From JAPOQD01 sp964620555 (GTDB taxonomy: Bacteria > Pseudomonadota > Gammaproteobacteria > Pseudomonadales > Halieaceae), in contig CAZUGZ010000047.1 of assembly GCA_964620555.1 (NCBI GenBank), positions 1 to 14,235 of the forward strand: a DNA stretch of 14,235 bases, given 5' to 3'. The notes under the pieces are model-generated. The model saw only the letters and a list, made by a program, of their open reading frames with translations. It had not been told where the DNA came from and did not search any database. The position numbers and the translations under genes were made by a program. Below, in pieces: positions 7,690-14,235 of this stretch (position 1 is the first letter of the stretch; the number at the start of each line of letters is the position of its first letter).

Positions 7690-8438
7690 GTCGCGCTCCT
7701 GTCTGAATATTCCCGCTGGTACTCGGCCAGTAGTTGTTTCTCTTCCGGGCTCAATTGCCGCTGTTCCAGCAAATCAGGTCGCCGCTCGGCAGTCCTGCCC
7801 AGGGCCTGCTTCAGCCTCCACCGGCGTATTTCCCCATGGTTGCCACTCAGCAACACCTCGGGTACAGCCACCCCGCGATACCTTTCGGGCCGCGTGTAGT
7901 GGGGGCAATCCAGCAGTCCATTGGCAAAGGAATCCTGCTGTGCCGAAAGCCGGTGCCCCAAAACCCCCGGCAACTGTCTCGCAATGGCGTCGATCACCAC
8001 CATGGCGGGCAATTCACCGCCGCTGACCACGTAATCGCCGATGGAGATTTCGTCATCCATTCCGGTCTCTATCAGACGTTCATCAACGCCCTGGTAGCGG
8101 CCTGCAACCAGTACCAGGGACTCCTCTGCCGCCAGTTCGGTGGCCACCGCCTGGTTGAGCAGGCGTCCCTGGGGTGACAGGTACACCACTTTGCCGGCAG
8201 CACCCACGCCACGCCGGGCGGCGGCTATCGCCGCTTCCATGGTGGCGACTTTCAGCAGCATGCCCGGGCCACCCCCGTAGGGCCGATCGTCCACCGAACC
8301 GTGCCGGTCGCTGGCGTAATCCCGGGGGTTGAACAGGTGCAGGCTGACCCGCCCCTGCGCCACTGCCCTGCCGGTTACCCCGTAGCCGGTCAGGGCCTGG
8401 AACATCTGCGGAAACAGGCTGACCACGGCGACCTGCAT
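7686..8438 (-). CDS. trmD: tRNA (guanine37-N1)-methyltransferase TrmD
   Basis: A 250-residue SPOUT-class methyltransferase that makes m1G37 in tRNAs and so prevents +1 frameshifting. It acts as a dimer with AdoMet bound in a trefoil knot. Seen: YGGGPGM (54-60), LSPQG (87-91), the knot region IGDYVVSGGELP (133-144), LPGVLGH (156-162), and LLDCPHYTRPE (175-185). The catalytic R154 and D169 fall at the same numbers as in E. coli. The motif normally written GRYEGxDER reads GRYQGVDER (113-121), so the glutamate equivalent to E. coli E116 is a glutamine here. The start ATG lies 3 bp after the rimM stop, with GGAG 9 bases upstream. The stop overlaps the rplS start by 4 bp. Confidence 0.98.
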   Translation of the reverse strand: MQVAVVSLFPQMFQALTGYGVTGRAVAQGRVSLHLFNPRDYASDRHGSVDDRPYGGGPGMLLKVATMEAAIAAARRGVGAAGKVVYLSPQGRLLNQAVATELAAEESLVLVAGRYQGVDERLIETGMDDEISIGDYVVSGGELPAMVVIDAIARQLPGVLGHRLSAQQDSFANGLLDCPHYTRPERYRGVAVPEVLLSGNHGEIRRWRLKQALGRTAERRPDLLEQRQLSPEEKQLLAEYQREYSDRSAT

Positions 8439-8441
8439 CGG

Positions 8442-8972
8442 CTAAAACTCCGGGTCCCAGTCCACGTCCAGACTCGCCCCGGCAAGATCGACCCGGCTCA
8501 CCACGGTGCCCGGCAACCAGGGTATCAAACGCTGGCGCCGGTCCCGGCTGCCCGGACAGGGCGATACCACCAATACATCGTTGGCGCCGGTCTCCAGCAG
8601 GTGCTCAACCCGGCCCAGCAACTCACCGCCGGCACGCACCTGCAGACCCTGCAACTGATGCCAGTAAAACTCATCCTTCGACAGGGGTGGCAACTGCCCT
8701 GCTTCCACTCCGAGTTCGCAACCCACCACGGCCTCGGCGGCGCTGCGGTCATCCACCCCCCGCAAGCGGGCGACCAGCCCCTTGCCGTGCTCTCTGCCCT
8801 GCTCCAGTTGCACCGCGTTCCAGCTCCCGTCCCGGCGCTTGATGTGGTGCTCCCGGTAGCCCAGCAAACCTTCCATCGGTTCGGTATAAGAGCGAATTTT
8901 CACCCAACCCCGAATACCATAGGGCCCGGTGATGCGGCCAATGACCAGATGCTCGGCAGCGGCGGCACTCAT
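8442..8972 (-). CDS. rimM: Ribosome maturation factor RimM
   Basis: A 176-residue 16S rRNA processing factor that binds ribosomal protein S19 and helps assemble the 30S head. The N-terminal RimM domain begins with IGRITGPYGIRGWVKIRSYT (11-30). The C-terminal PRC-barrel part includes DEFYWHQLQGLQV (100-112), ETGANDVLVV (127-136) and the conserved end VDWDPEF. The length is normal for the family. It starts 9 bp after rpsP with little Shine-Dalgarno match and ends 3 bp before trmD, in the conserved rpsP-rimM-trmD-rplS order. An alanine run directly after the start (SAAAAEH) is unremarkable. Confidence 0.97.
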   Translation of the reverse strand: MSAAAAEHLVIGRITGPYGIRGWVKIRSYTEPMEGLLGYREHHIKRRDGSWNAVQLEQGREHGKGLVARLRGVDDRSAAEAVVGCELGVEAGQLPPLSKDEFYWHQLQGLQVRAGGELLGRVEHLLETGANDVLVVSPCPGSRDRRQRLIPWLPGTVVSRVDLAGASLDVDWDPEF

Positions 8973-8981
8973 GCCGCGACT

Positions 8982-9233
8982 CTAGGCAGCGGCGCGGGCC
9001 GCTTCCTTGATCAGGCTGGCTACCCGAGGCGAGACCCGCGCGCCACGTGCCAGCCAGTGGTCTATGCGCTCCTGATCGACCTGCAAACGCTGTTCCTGGC
9101 CGCGGGCAATGGGGTTGAAAAACCCGACTCGCTCAATAAAACGGCCGTCCCGGGGGTGGCGGCTGTCCGCCACGGTCAGATGGTAGAACGGACGCCGGTT
9201 GGAACCGGCGCGAGACAAACGAATGCTAACCAT
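8982..9233 (-). CDS. rpsP: 30S ribosomal protein S16
   Basis: An 83-residue ribosomal protein S16 (E. coli 82), needed for 30S assembly. The whole protein matches the family: MVSIRLSR start, RPFYHLTVADSR, RDGRFIERVGFFNPIA, and the C-terminal ASLIKEAARAA. An in-frame TTG at 9242 would add three residues (MQA). ATG 9233 matches the universal MVxIRL N-terminus and is preferred. A GAGG lies about 13 bases before that ATG, which is slightly long. The gene opens the ten-gene minus-strand run and follows the promoter at 9300-9327, leaving a leader of roughly 60 bases. Confidence 0.98.
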   Translation of the reverse strand: MVSIRLSRAGSNRRPFYHLTVADSRHPRDGRFIERVGFFNPIARGQEQRLQVDQERIDHWLARGARVSPRVASLIKEAARAAA

Positions 9234-9299
9234 GGCCTGCAAATGTCCTCATTGTGAAGCCGCCCCCATCGCTGTGGCCGCCCTCGAAAAAAGGCGAGC

Positions 9300-9327
9300 A
9301 TTTTACGCTACTGCGCAGGCTTTTCAA
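9300..9327 (-). promoter_or_regulatory. Predicted sigma70 promoter of the rpsP-rimM-trmD-rplS run
   Basis: On the minus strand TTGAAA (9327-9322) and TAAAAT (9305-9300) are separated by 16 bases, both close to consensus. The bases just after the -10 box (GCTCGCC) are GC-rich, like the discriminators of stringently controlled ribosomal promoters. Transcription would start near 9292 and leave a leader of about 60 bases before rpsP. It is the best promoter-like match I see in the window and lies in the only long gap upstream of the run. Confidence 0.7.
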
Positions 9328-9355
9328 AGTGCTGCGTATTCCCCCCGAAACGCCG

Positions 9356-9384
9356 GCGCGAGCGGGCCTCCCCGGCCCTCGCGC
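9356..9384 (-). terminator. GC-rich hairpin just downstream of ffh, possible terminator
   Basis: Arms GCGCGAG and CTCGCGC (7 bp, perfect) enclose a further GGCC/GGCC pairing with a small bulge and a short loop. The hairpin begins about 10 bases after the ffh TAA. No T-run follows on the minus strand (the next bases are GC-rich with a single TTT), so it is not a canonical intrinsic terminator. It could act as an RNA 3' stabiliser or a partial terminator between ffh and the rpsP promoter. Confidence 0.45.
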
Positions 9385-9393
9385 AGCGGGGAA

Positions 9394-10773
9394 TTACCGG
9401 AACATACCCGGCGGCGGGCCACCGGGACCAGGCGGCATCATGCCCTCCATGCCGCGCATCATCTTTTGCATTCCCCCGCCCTTCATTTTCTTCATCATCT
9501 GCTGCATTCGCCGGTGCTGCTTGAGCAGCCGGTTCAAATCCTGCACCTGGGTCCCGGAACCCCGGGTGATGCGGCGTTTGCGCGAACCCTGAATCAGTTC
9601 GGGGCGGCGACGCTCCGCCACCGTCATGGAGTTGATCAGTGCCTCCATGACCACCACCTGGCGGGGGTCCATTTGCTGCTGGGCAGCTTGCGCCATGCCG
9701 CCCATGGCGGGGAGTTTATCCAGCATGCCGGCCACACCGCCCATGTTCTGGAGCTGCCGCAGTTGATCGCGGAAGTCTTCCAGGTCAAAGCGTTTTCCTT
9801 TCTTGACTTTGCGCGCCAGCCGCTCCGCCTGTTGCCGGTCGACTTTCTGTTCGGCTTCCTCGATCAGCGACAGCACATCGCCCATGCCCAGGATGCGCGA
9901 CGCCAGGCGGTCCGGATGGAACGGGTCCAGGGCACCGGTGGTCTCACCAACCCCGAGAAACTTGATCGGCTTGCCACTGACCGCGCGCACCGACAGGGCG
10001 GCGCCGCCACGGCTATCGGCATCCACCTTGGTCAGCACCACCCCGGTCAGGGGCAGCGCGTCGTTGAAAGCCCGGGCAGTGGTGGCGGCATCCTGCCCCG
10101 CCATGGCATCCACCACAAACAGGGTTTCAACGGGCTGCAGGGCGCTGTGCAGGGCAGTGATTTCGTCCATCATCCGGTCATCGACCGCGAGCCGACCGGC
10201 GGTGTCTACAATCACTACGTCACAAAAGTTGATCCTGGCCCGGGCGACTGCCGCAGTGGCCACCTGCACCGGCTGCTGTCCCTGGTCGCTGGGGAAAAAG
10301 TCGGCACCCACCTCCTCGGACAGGAGTTGCAACTGCCTGATGGCCGCCGGGCGATACACATCCACCGACACCAACATGACCTTTTTTTTGTCCCGTTCGA
10401 TCAACAACCGGGCCAGCTTGGCGGCCGAAGTGGTTTTACCCACCCCCTGCAGCCCGGCCATCAACACCACCGCGGGGGGGGAAGTGCTGAGATCGAGCGT
10501 CTCATTGGCGGAACCCATGAGCGCCTCGAGTTCGGCCTGCACGATCTTTATCAGCGCCTGACCGGGGCTGAGGCTGCGGGCGACCTCCTGACCCAGGGCC
10601 CGCTGCTTCACCGTGGCCATGAAATCCTTGACCACGGGCAGGCCAACATCCGCCTCCAGCAGGGCAATGCGCAATTCGCGCAGGGTTTCCTGGATGTTGG
10701 CCTCGGTGAGGCTGGCCTTGCCGCCAATGCGGCGCAGGCTGGAAGAGAGGCGCTCGCTCAGGTTCTCGAACAT
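9394..10773 (-). CDS. ffh: Signal recognition particle GTPase Ffh (SRP54)
   Basis: A 459-residue SRP protein (E. coli 453). It binds 4.5S RNA and signal sequences of nascent membrane proteins and docks with FtsY. N domain 1-90; G domain with P-loop GLQGVGKTT (107-115), SVDVYRPAA (136-144), DTAGR (190-194), TKVD (248-251) and GVGE (274-277); methionine-rich M domain from about 300. The RNA-binding segment GSRKRRITRGSG is at 396-407, followed by methionine clusters (423-446) and a short Gly/Pro tail ending GMFR. The ATG at 10773 matches the family start MFENLSERL; only a weak GAG precedes it. Its probable promoter overlaps the start region of the divergent ypjD-like gene. Confidence 0.99.
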   Translation of the reverse strand: MFENLSERLSSSLRRIGGKASLTEANIQETLRELRIALLEADVGLPVVKDFMATVKQRALGQEVARSLSPGQALIKIVQAELEALMGSANETLDLSTSPPAVVLMAGLQGVGKTTSAAKLARLLIERDKKKVMLVSVDVYRPAAIRQLQLLSEEVGADFFPSDQGQQPVQVATAAVARARINFCDVVIVDTAGRLAVDDRMMDEITALHSALQPVETLFVVDAMAGQDAATTARAFNDALPLTGVVLTKVDADSRGGAALSVRAVSGKPIKFLGVGETTGALDPFHPDRLASRILGMGDVLSLIEEAEQKVDRQQAERLARKVKKGKRFDLEDFRDQLRQLQNMGGVAGMLDKLPAMGGMAQAAQQQMDPRQVVVMEALINSMTVAERRRPELIQGSRKRRITRGSGTQVQDLNRLLKQHRRMQQMMKKMKGGGMQKMMRGMEGMMPPGPGGPPPGMFR

Positions 10774-10789
10774 CTGGGGCTCGCTGCTA

Positions 10790-10818
10790 TTGCTAAAGCG
10801 GGGGTAAATCGGTACAAA
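10790..10818 (+). promoter_or_regulatory. Tentative promoter of the ypjD-like gene
   Basis: TTGCTA (10790-10795) and TACAAA (10813-10818) are spaced 17 bases apart. Each matches four of six consensus positions. A start near 10825 would leave a leader of about 30 bases with GAGG at 10841-10844 before ATG 10857. The match is moderate and rests mainly on its position in the divergent intergenic region. Confidence 0.4.
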
Positions 10819-10825
10819 GGTGCCC

Positions 10826-10854
10826 AGTATACGTTACCGCGAGGCGCCGACCAA
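10826..10854 (-). promoter_or_regulatory. Predicted sigma70 promoter of ffh
   Basis: On the minus strand a strong -10 box TATACT (10831-10826) lies 17 bases from TTGGTC (10854-10849), whose first three bases match the -35 consensus. Transcription would begin near 10819, giving a leader of about 45 bases before ffh. The -35 box ends only 2 bases from the ypjD-like ATG, so this promoter and the divergent gene's leader overlap. Confidence 0.55.
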
Positions 10855-10856
10855 AC

Positions 10857-11654
10857 ATGCTGCCAGCCAGTTACGGCGCCGCTGCCTTGTACCTGCTGAT
10901 CGCGGGTCTGCACTGGCGTCACTTGCATACCAGACCGGCTCCGAGTCGCGAGCTGTTACTGCCGCTGACCGTGCTGGCGCTGCTGCTGCACGGCTACTCC
11001 GCGTGGTCTGCGGTGCAATCACCGGCGGGGATCAACCTCGGTTTCTACAAGGTTTCCTCACTCCTTTTCTGGATTATCAACGTGGCCTTCGGCATCAGCC
11101 TGATACGCCGCCCACTGCACAACCTGTTGCTGATCCTGTTCCCGCTGTCCGCGGTTTCGGTCCTGACATCGGCCCTCGCCAGCGGCAACAACAGCCCCTT
11201 TGAGGCGATCTCCACGGGCATGATGGCGCATATCGGCATTTCCATGCTGGCATATGCGGTGCTGACCCTGGCGAGCTGTCAAGCGGCATTGGTGGCAGTG
11301 CAGGACTACCGCCTGCGCCATCGGGAACCCGGTGGGCCGCTGCGCTGGCTGCCGCCCTTGCAGCTCATGGAAAGCATGTTGTTTGAACTGCTGTGGGTCG
11401 GTCTGATCCTGCTTTCCCTGTCCATCGGCACCGGCCTGCTGTTCCTCGACAATCTGTTTGCCCAGCACCTGGCGCACAAAACGGTACTGACGCTGTGCGC
11501 CTGGTGCCTGTTCGCGCTGTTGCTCTGGGGTCACCACTACCGGGGCTGGCGCAGCCAGACCGCAGTACGCCTTACCCTGAGCGGTTTTGCGGTGCTGATG
11601 CTGGGCTATTTCGGCAGCAAGCTGGTGCTGGAATTGATCCTGCAACGGACCTGA
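10857..11654 (+). CDS. ypjD: YpjD/CcsA-family inner membrane protein (cytochrome c assembly-like)
   Basis: A 265-residue polytopic membrane protein with about eight hydrophobic segments. It aligns from memory with E. coli YpjD (263 residues), a member of the CcsA/CcmC/HemX superfamily whose better known members handle haem for cytochrome c maturation. Conserved pieces: GMMAHIGISMLAYAVLTL (121-138) with H125, GLILLSLSIGTGLLFLDNLF (182-201), LLLWGHHYRGWR (221-232) with H226/H227, and GYFGSKLVLELIL near the end. The conserved histidines fit possible haem ligands, but the YpjD branch has no firmly known function. Divergence from ffh is conserved in E. coli and Pseudomonas. There the next gene is usually a CorB/CNNM-type protein, whereas here an acylase follows 35 bp downstream. 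GAGG at 10841-10844 supports ATG 10857. Confidence 0.9.
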   Translation: MLPASYGAAALYLLIAGLHWRHLHTRPAPSRELLLPLTVLALLLHGYSAWSAVQSPAGINLGFYKVSSLLFWIINVAFGISLIRRPLHNLLLILFPLSAVSVLTSALASGNNSPFEAISTGMMAHIGISMLAYAVLTLASCQAALVAVQDYRLRHREPGGPLRWLPPLQLMESMLFELLWVGLILLSLSIGTGLLFLDNLFAQHLAHKTVLTLCAWCLFALLLWGHHYRGWRSQTAVRLTLSGFAVLMLGYFGSKLVLELILQRT

Positions 11655-11689
11655 AGCGGAGCGCCGTCGGCGAATAATCGGCTCAAAAA

Positions 11690-14197
11690 ATGCACTGCAA
11701 ACTGGTATCCGTCCTGGCGGTCTGCACAGCGCTGTTGTGGGCCTGCGGGGGCTCCAACGACGACACCGCGCCCGCGCTTCCGGAACCACCACCGGCGGAA
11801 GTCCGTTACAGCGCTGAAATCCGCCGCACCGAATACGGTATTCCCCACATCAAGGCCGAGGACTGGGGCAGCCTGGGGTTCGGTTACGGCTACGCCTATG
11901 CCCAGGACAATTTCTGCGTCACCATGCGAGAGGTGGTCTTTGCCTCGGGCCGCTCGGCGGAATTGATGGGCCCGACCGAGGGCAGCATCGAATCCGACTT
12001 TCTGAGCCGTTACCTCAACGGCAGCAAAGAAGAATTCCGGGAAAACTTCTTTGACCGGCTCCCCGAAAACGCCCGGGCATTGTCCGCAGGGGCCGCCGCC
12101 GGTATGAACCGCTACCTGGAAGAGACCGGCGTCGAAAATCTGGCGGAAGGGGACCAGGGCTGTCGAAACGCGGACTGGGTGGCGCCGATAGATGCCGTGG
12201 ACCTGTTGTTGCACCAGATGCGGGAGGGCTTGCGAGGCAGTTCCAACAACGGCATTTTCCGGCGCGCCATCCTGGCTGCACAGGGCCCGACCCATTGGCT
12301 GGCCGGCGCGGCCAGCGCTGCGCCACCGGGGCGGCTGGTCGCGCGGCTGCGGCAGGTGGCCCGGGAGATCCGGCCCCAGGACCGTGCCAGTAACGCCATT
12401 GCGCTCGGCCGGGACGCCACCCGGGACGGCAGCGGCATGCTGCTGGGCAACCCGCACCAGCCCTGGCAGGGCGCGGGAAGCTGGTATCAGGCCCACCTGA
12501 CCATCCCCGGGGAATACGATGTGGCGGGCGCCACGCTGAGCGGCTACCCCTTCATCGGCATCGGTTTCAACAAGGACCTGGCCTGGACCCATACGGTGTC
12601 CTTTGCCAACCGGTTCAGCCTCTACGAACTGAAGCTGAACCCGGACGACCCCCTGCAATACGAATACGAGGGGGAATGGCGGGACATCGAAGCCGAAACC
12701 GTCGAAATTCAGGTGCGGCGGGAGGACGGTTCGATGGAAACCCGCAGTCACACGTTTTACAACAGCCACTACGGGCCGGTAATCAATCTCGGCGCCATCT
12801 CTCCCCTGCTGGACGGCTGGCCCCTGTTGACCGGGACGGTGCTGGCTTTCAGGGACGCCAACCTCCGCACGGGCCTGCGCACCTTGCCCCAGTGGATTGA
12901 AAAAGCCCAGGCCGCCAATCTGGAAGAGTACATTGCGGCGCTGTCGATGATCGGCAATCCGGTATTTCACGAACTGGCAGCGGACCGCCACGGCGAAGCC
13001 TTCTACGGGGAAATTTCCAGCATCCCCTTCATTACCGCGGAACAACTGGATACCTGCGTCGGCGGCCTGGTCGGGCCCCTGCTGGCCACAGCCACCTCCA
13101 ACGTCATTATCACCCTCGATGGCTCCCGCTCCGAATGTGAATGGGGCGAGGACGCGGAAGCCCCCGCCGGCAGCAACGTCTATGGCGCCAGCAAGCTGCC
13201 CCAGTTGCGCACTACCGATTACGTCGCCAACAGCAACAACAGCTACTGGCTGAGCGACCCGAACCAGCCCCTGGAGGGCTTCCCCGCTATCATGGGGCCT
13301 GTCGGACACGAGGGCCTGCAGCAGTTTCTGCGCACCCGCATCACCCACCTGATGGTGGCACAGCGCAAGGAGGCCAGCGACGGTTTCGACGACTCCGCAC
13401 TGTTTACCCTGGATACCCTGAAACAATTGATGTACGCCAACCGCGTGTACGCAGCGGAAATCGTGCTGGACGACGTGCTGACCATCTGCGCTGCCCTTGC
13501 GTCGGGCAGCGGGCAGGCGGACGACGCTGTCTCGCGGGCGGCGGAAGCCTGTGCGGTGTTGGCGCAATGGGACCGCAAGGTGGACCTGGAAAGCCGCGGC
13601 GCCCAGGTCTTCACCGAATTCTGGAAAATCATTCGCGAGAACCTGGGCAACGAATATCAGAATATAGTGGATAGCGACCGATTCTGGGCGGTGGATTTCG
13701 ATGTCGCCGACCCGCTCAACACCCCCGCCGGAATAGACACCGGCAAGGCCGTCAATCACCTGCTGGTGATCGACGCTCTCAGCGGCGCGGTGCAGGCCCT
13801 GCGCTCGGCCAATGTGGCGCTGGACGCTCCCTGGGGTGAGGTGCAGTACCTGGAACGCAACCAGGAGCGGGTGCCGATTCACGGCGGCCAGGGCCCCATG
13901 GGGGTGTTCGGCGCCATCAGCGATATCCTCAAAGACGGTGGCTACGTCAACCCCCGCAGTGGCAACTCCTATATCCAGGCGGTCACCTGGAACGAGCACG
14001 AGTGCCCGATCGCCGATGTGATCCTGGTTCCCTCCAACTCATCGGATCCTGCCTCAGCGCACTATTCCGACCAGAGCAAACTCTATTCCAACAAGCAGTG
14101 GGTCCGCTTTCCGTTCTGCGAATCCGAAATCGAAGCGGCGCAGATCGGCGAGACGCTGGTGATAGAAGAATTGGAGAACCAGGAGTCTGCGCCGTAG
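11690..14197 (+). CDS. Penicillin amidase-superfamily acylase lipoprotein (AHL acylase/PvdQ-like)
   Basis: An 835-residue Ntn-hydrolase expected to be exported and cut by itself into alpha and beta chains. Residues 1-18 form a hydrophobic signal ending LLWA, followed by C19 and a Pro-rich linker (22-38), which suggests a lipoprotein; Gly at +2 would send it to the outer membrane. RRTEYGIPHI (45-54) and GFGYGYAYAQDNF (63-75) are typical of the alpha chain. The beta chain should begin at S234 in RASNAIALG. Counting S234 as beta-1, H256 is beta-23 and V303 is beta-70, exactly the PvdQ-type active-site spacing; NSNNSYW (514-520) should supply the catalytic Asn. Related enzymes cleave acyl-homoserine lactones, aculeacin or other fatty-acyl amides; the substrate here is not predictable. 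Eight further cysteines (76, 158, 456, 483, 600, 621, 772, 810) could form disulfides. No Shine-Dalgarno sequence is visible; an in-frame TAA at 11675 limits the start to ATG 11690. Confidence 0.92.
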   Translation: MHCKLVSVLAVCTALLWACGGSNDDTAPALPEPPPAEVRYSAEIRRTEYGIPHIKAEDWGSLGFGYGYAYAQDNFCVTMREVVFASGRSAELMGPTEGSIESDFLSRYLNGSKEEFRENFFDRLPENARALSAGAAAGMNRYLEETGVENLAEGDQGCRNADWVAPIDAVDLLLHQMREGLRGSSNNGIFRRAILAAQGPTHWLAGAASAAPPGRLVARLRQVAREIRPQDRASNAIALGRDATRDGSGMLLGNPHQPWQGAGSWYQAHLTIPGEYDVAGATLSGYPFIGIGFNKDLAWTHTVSFANRFSLYELKLNPDDPLQYEYEGEWRDIEAETVEIQVRREDGSMETRSHTFYNSHYGPVINLGAISPLLDGWPLLTGTVLAFRDANLRTGLRTLPQWIEKAQAANLEEYIAALSMIGNPVFHELAADRHGEAFYGEISSIPFITAEQLDTCVGGLVGPLLATATSNVIITLDGSRSECEWGEDAEAPAGSNVYGASKLPQLRTTDYVANSNNSYWLSDPNQPLEGFPAIMGPVGHEGLQQFLRTRITHLMVAQRKEASDGFDDSALFTLDTLKQLMYANRVYAAEIVLDDVLTICAALASGSGQADDAVSRAAEACAVLAQWDRKVDLESRGAQVFTEFWKIIRENLGNEYQNIVDSDRFWAVDFDVADPLNTPAGIDTGKAVNHLLVIDALSGAVQALRSANVALDAPWGEVQYLERNQERVPIHGGQGPMGVFGAISDILKDGGYVNPRSGNSYIQAVTWNEHECPIADVILVPSNSSDPASAHYSDQSKLYSNKQWVRFPFCESEIEAAQIGETLVIEELENQESAP

Positions 14198-14235
14198 AAA
14201 AATCCGTCGTGAGGATGTGGCACAGCGAGAACAGT

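Noticed and set aside
9199..10899. A 566-codon plus-strand open frame opposite ffh and reaching into the rpsP and ypjD starts.
   Set aside because: It is antisense to ffh, runs across both promoters, and its His/Gln/Arg-rich translation shows no domain; it is a codon-bias shadow.
11606..13999. A 797-codon open frame on the minus strand inside the acylase gene.
   Set aside because: It is antisense to a gene with clear catalytic motifs. Its translation is rich in Gly, Val, Gln and His without recognisable domains, as expected from the mirror of GC-rich codons.
14198..14235. A possible start of a further plus-strand gene (GTG 14209 or ATG 14215).
   Set aside because: Only a few codons remain before the window ends, there is no properly spaced ribosome binding site, and nothing can be recognised.
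1..14235. CRISPR arrays, IS elements, tRNA/rRNA genes and riboswitches.
   Set aside because: No regularly spaced repeats, transposase motifs or terminal inverted repeats are visible, and the gaps between genes are too short for RNA genes or large riboswitches apart from the two promoter regions described.

Overview
The window looks like chromosomal DNA of a GC-rich gammaproteobacterium. The block rpsP-rimM-trmD-rplS, then xerD-dsbC, then hom-thrC and recJ, with ffh and a YpjD/CcsA-like gene upstream, follows the Pseudomonas-type gene order that I recall. The proteins resemble those of Pseudomonas and marine Cellvibrionales/Halieaceae-like groups. The order-level placement is an inference from memory; the class is fairly safe.

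Layout. Minus strand, positions 9233 down to 4: ten genes in one direction with almost no space between them (gaps of 0 to 19 bp and one 4-bp overlap): rpsP, rimM, trmD, rplS, xerD, dsbC, alaC, hom, thrC, recJ. A good sigma70-type promoter (9300-9327) precedes rpsP. Further upstream on the same strand, ffh (9394-10773) is separated from rpsP by 160 bp that hold a GC-rich hairpin and that promoter. Plus strand, 10857-14197: a ypjD-like membrane protein gene diverges from ffh across a compact 83-bp promoter region. It is followed by an 835-residue lipoprotein of the penicillin-amidase (Ntn-hydrolase) superfamily that matches the AHL-acylase/PvdQ type at its active site. There is no gene-free stretch longer than 300 bp. 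The last 38 bases (14198-14235) hold nothing I can support.

How the genes work together. The first four genes of the run build and modify the translation apparatus: ribosomal proteins S16 and L19, the 16S maturation factor RimM and the tRNA m1G37 methyltransferase. Ffh adds co-translational targeting of membrane and secreted proteins. The distal genes serve other jobs: chromosome dimer resolution (XerD), periplasmic disulfide isomerisation (DsbC), alanine-type transamination (AlaC), the first and last steps of the homoserine-to-threonine branch (Hom, ThrC; no homoserine kinase gene is present here) and single-strand DNA exonuclease repair (RecJ). No thr-type leader or attenuator fits into the gaps, so the threonine genes are probably read through from upstream.

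Most of the window is conserved housekeeping DNA. I found no phage, IS, CRISPR, RNA gene or obviously new multi-gene system. The parts most worth a second look are the acylase lipoprotein, a Glu-to-Gln change in a conserved TrmD motif, and the alaC gene joined between dsbC and hom by one-base junctions.
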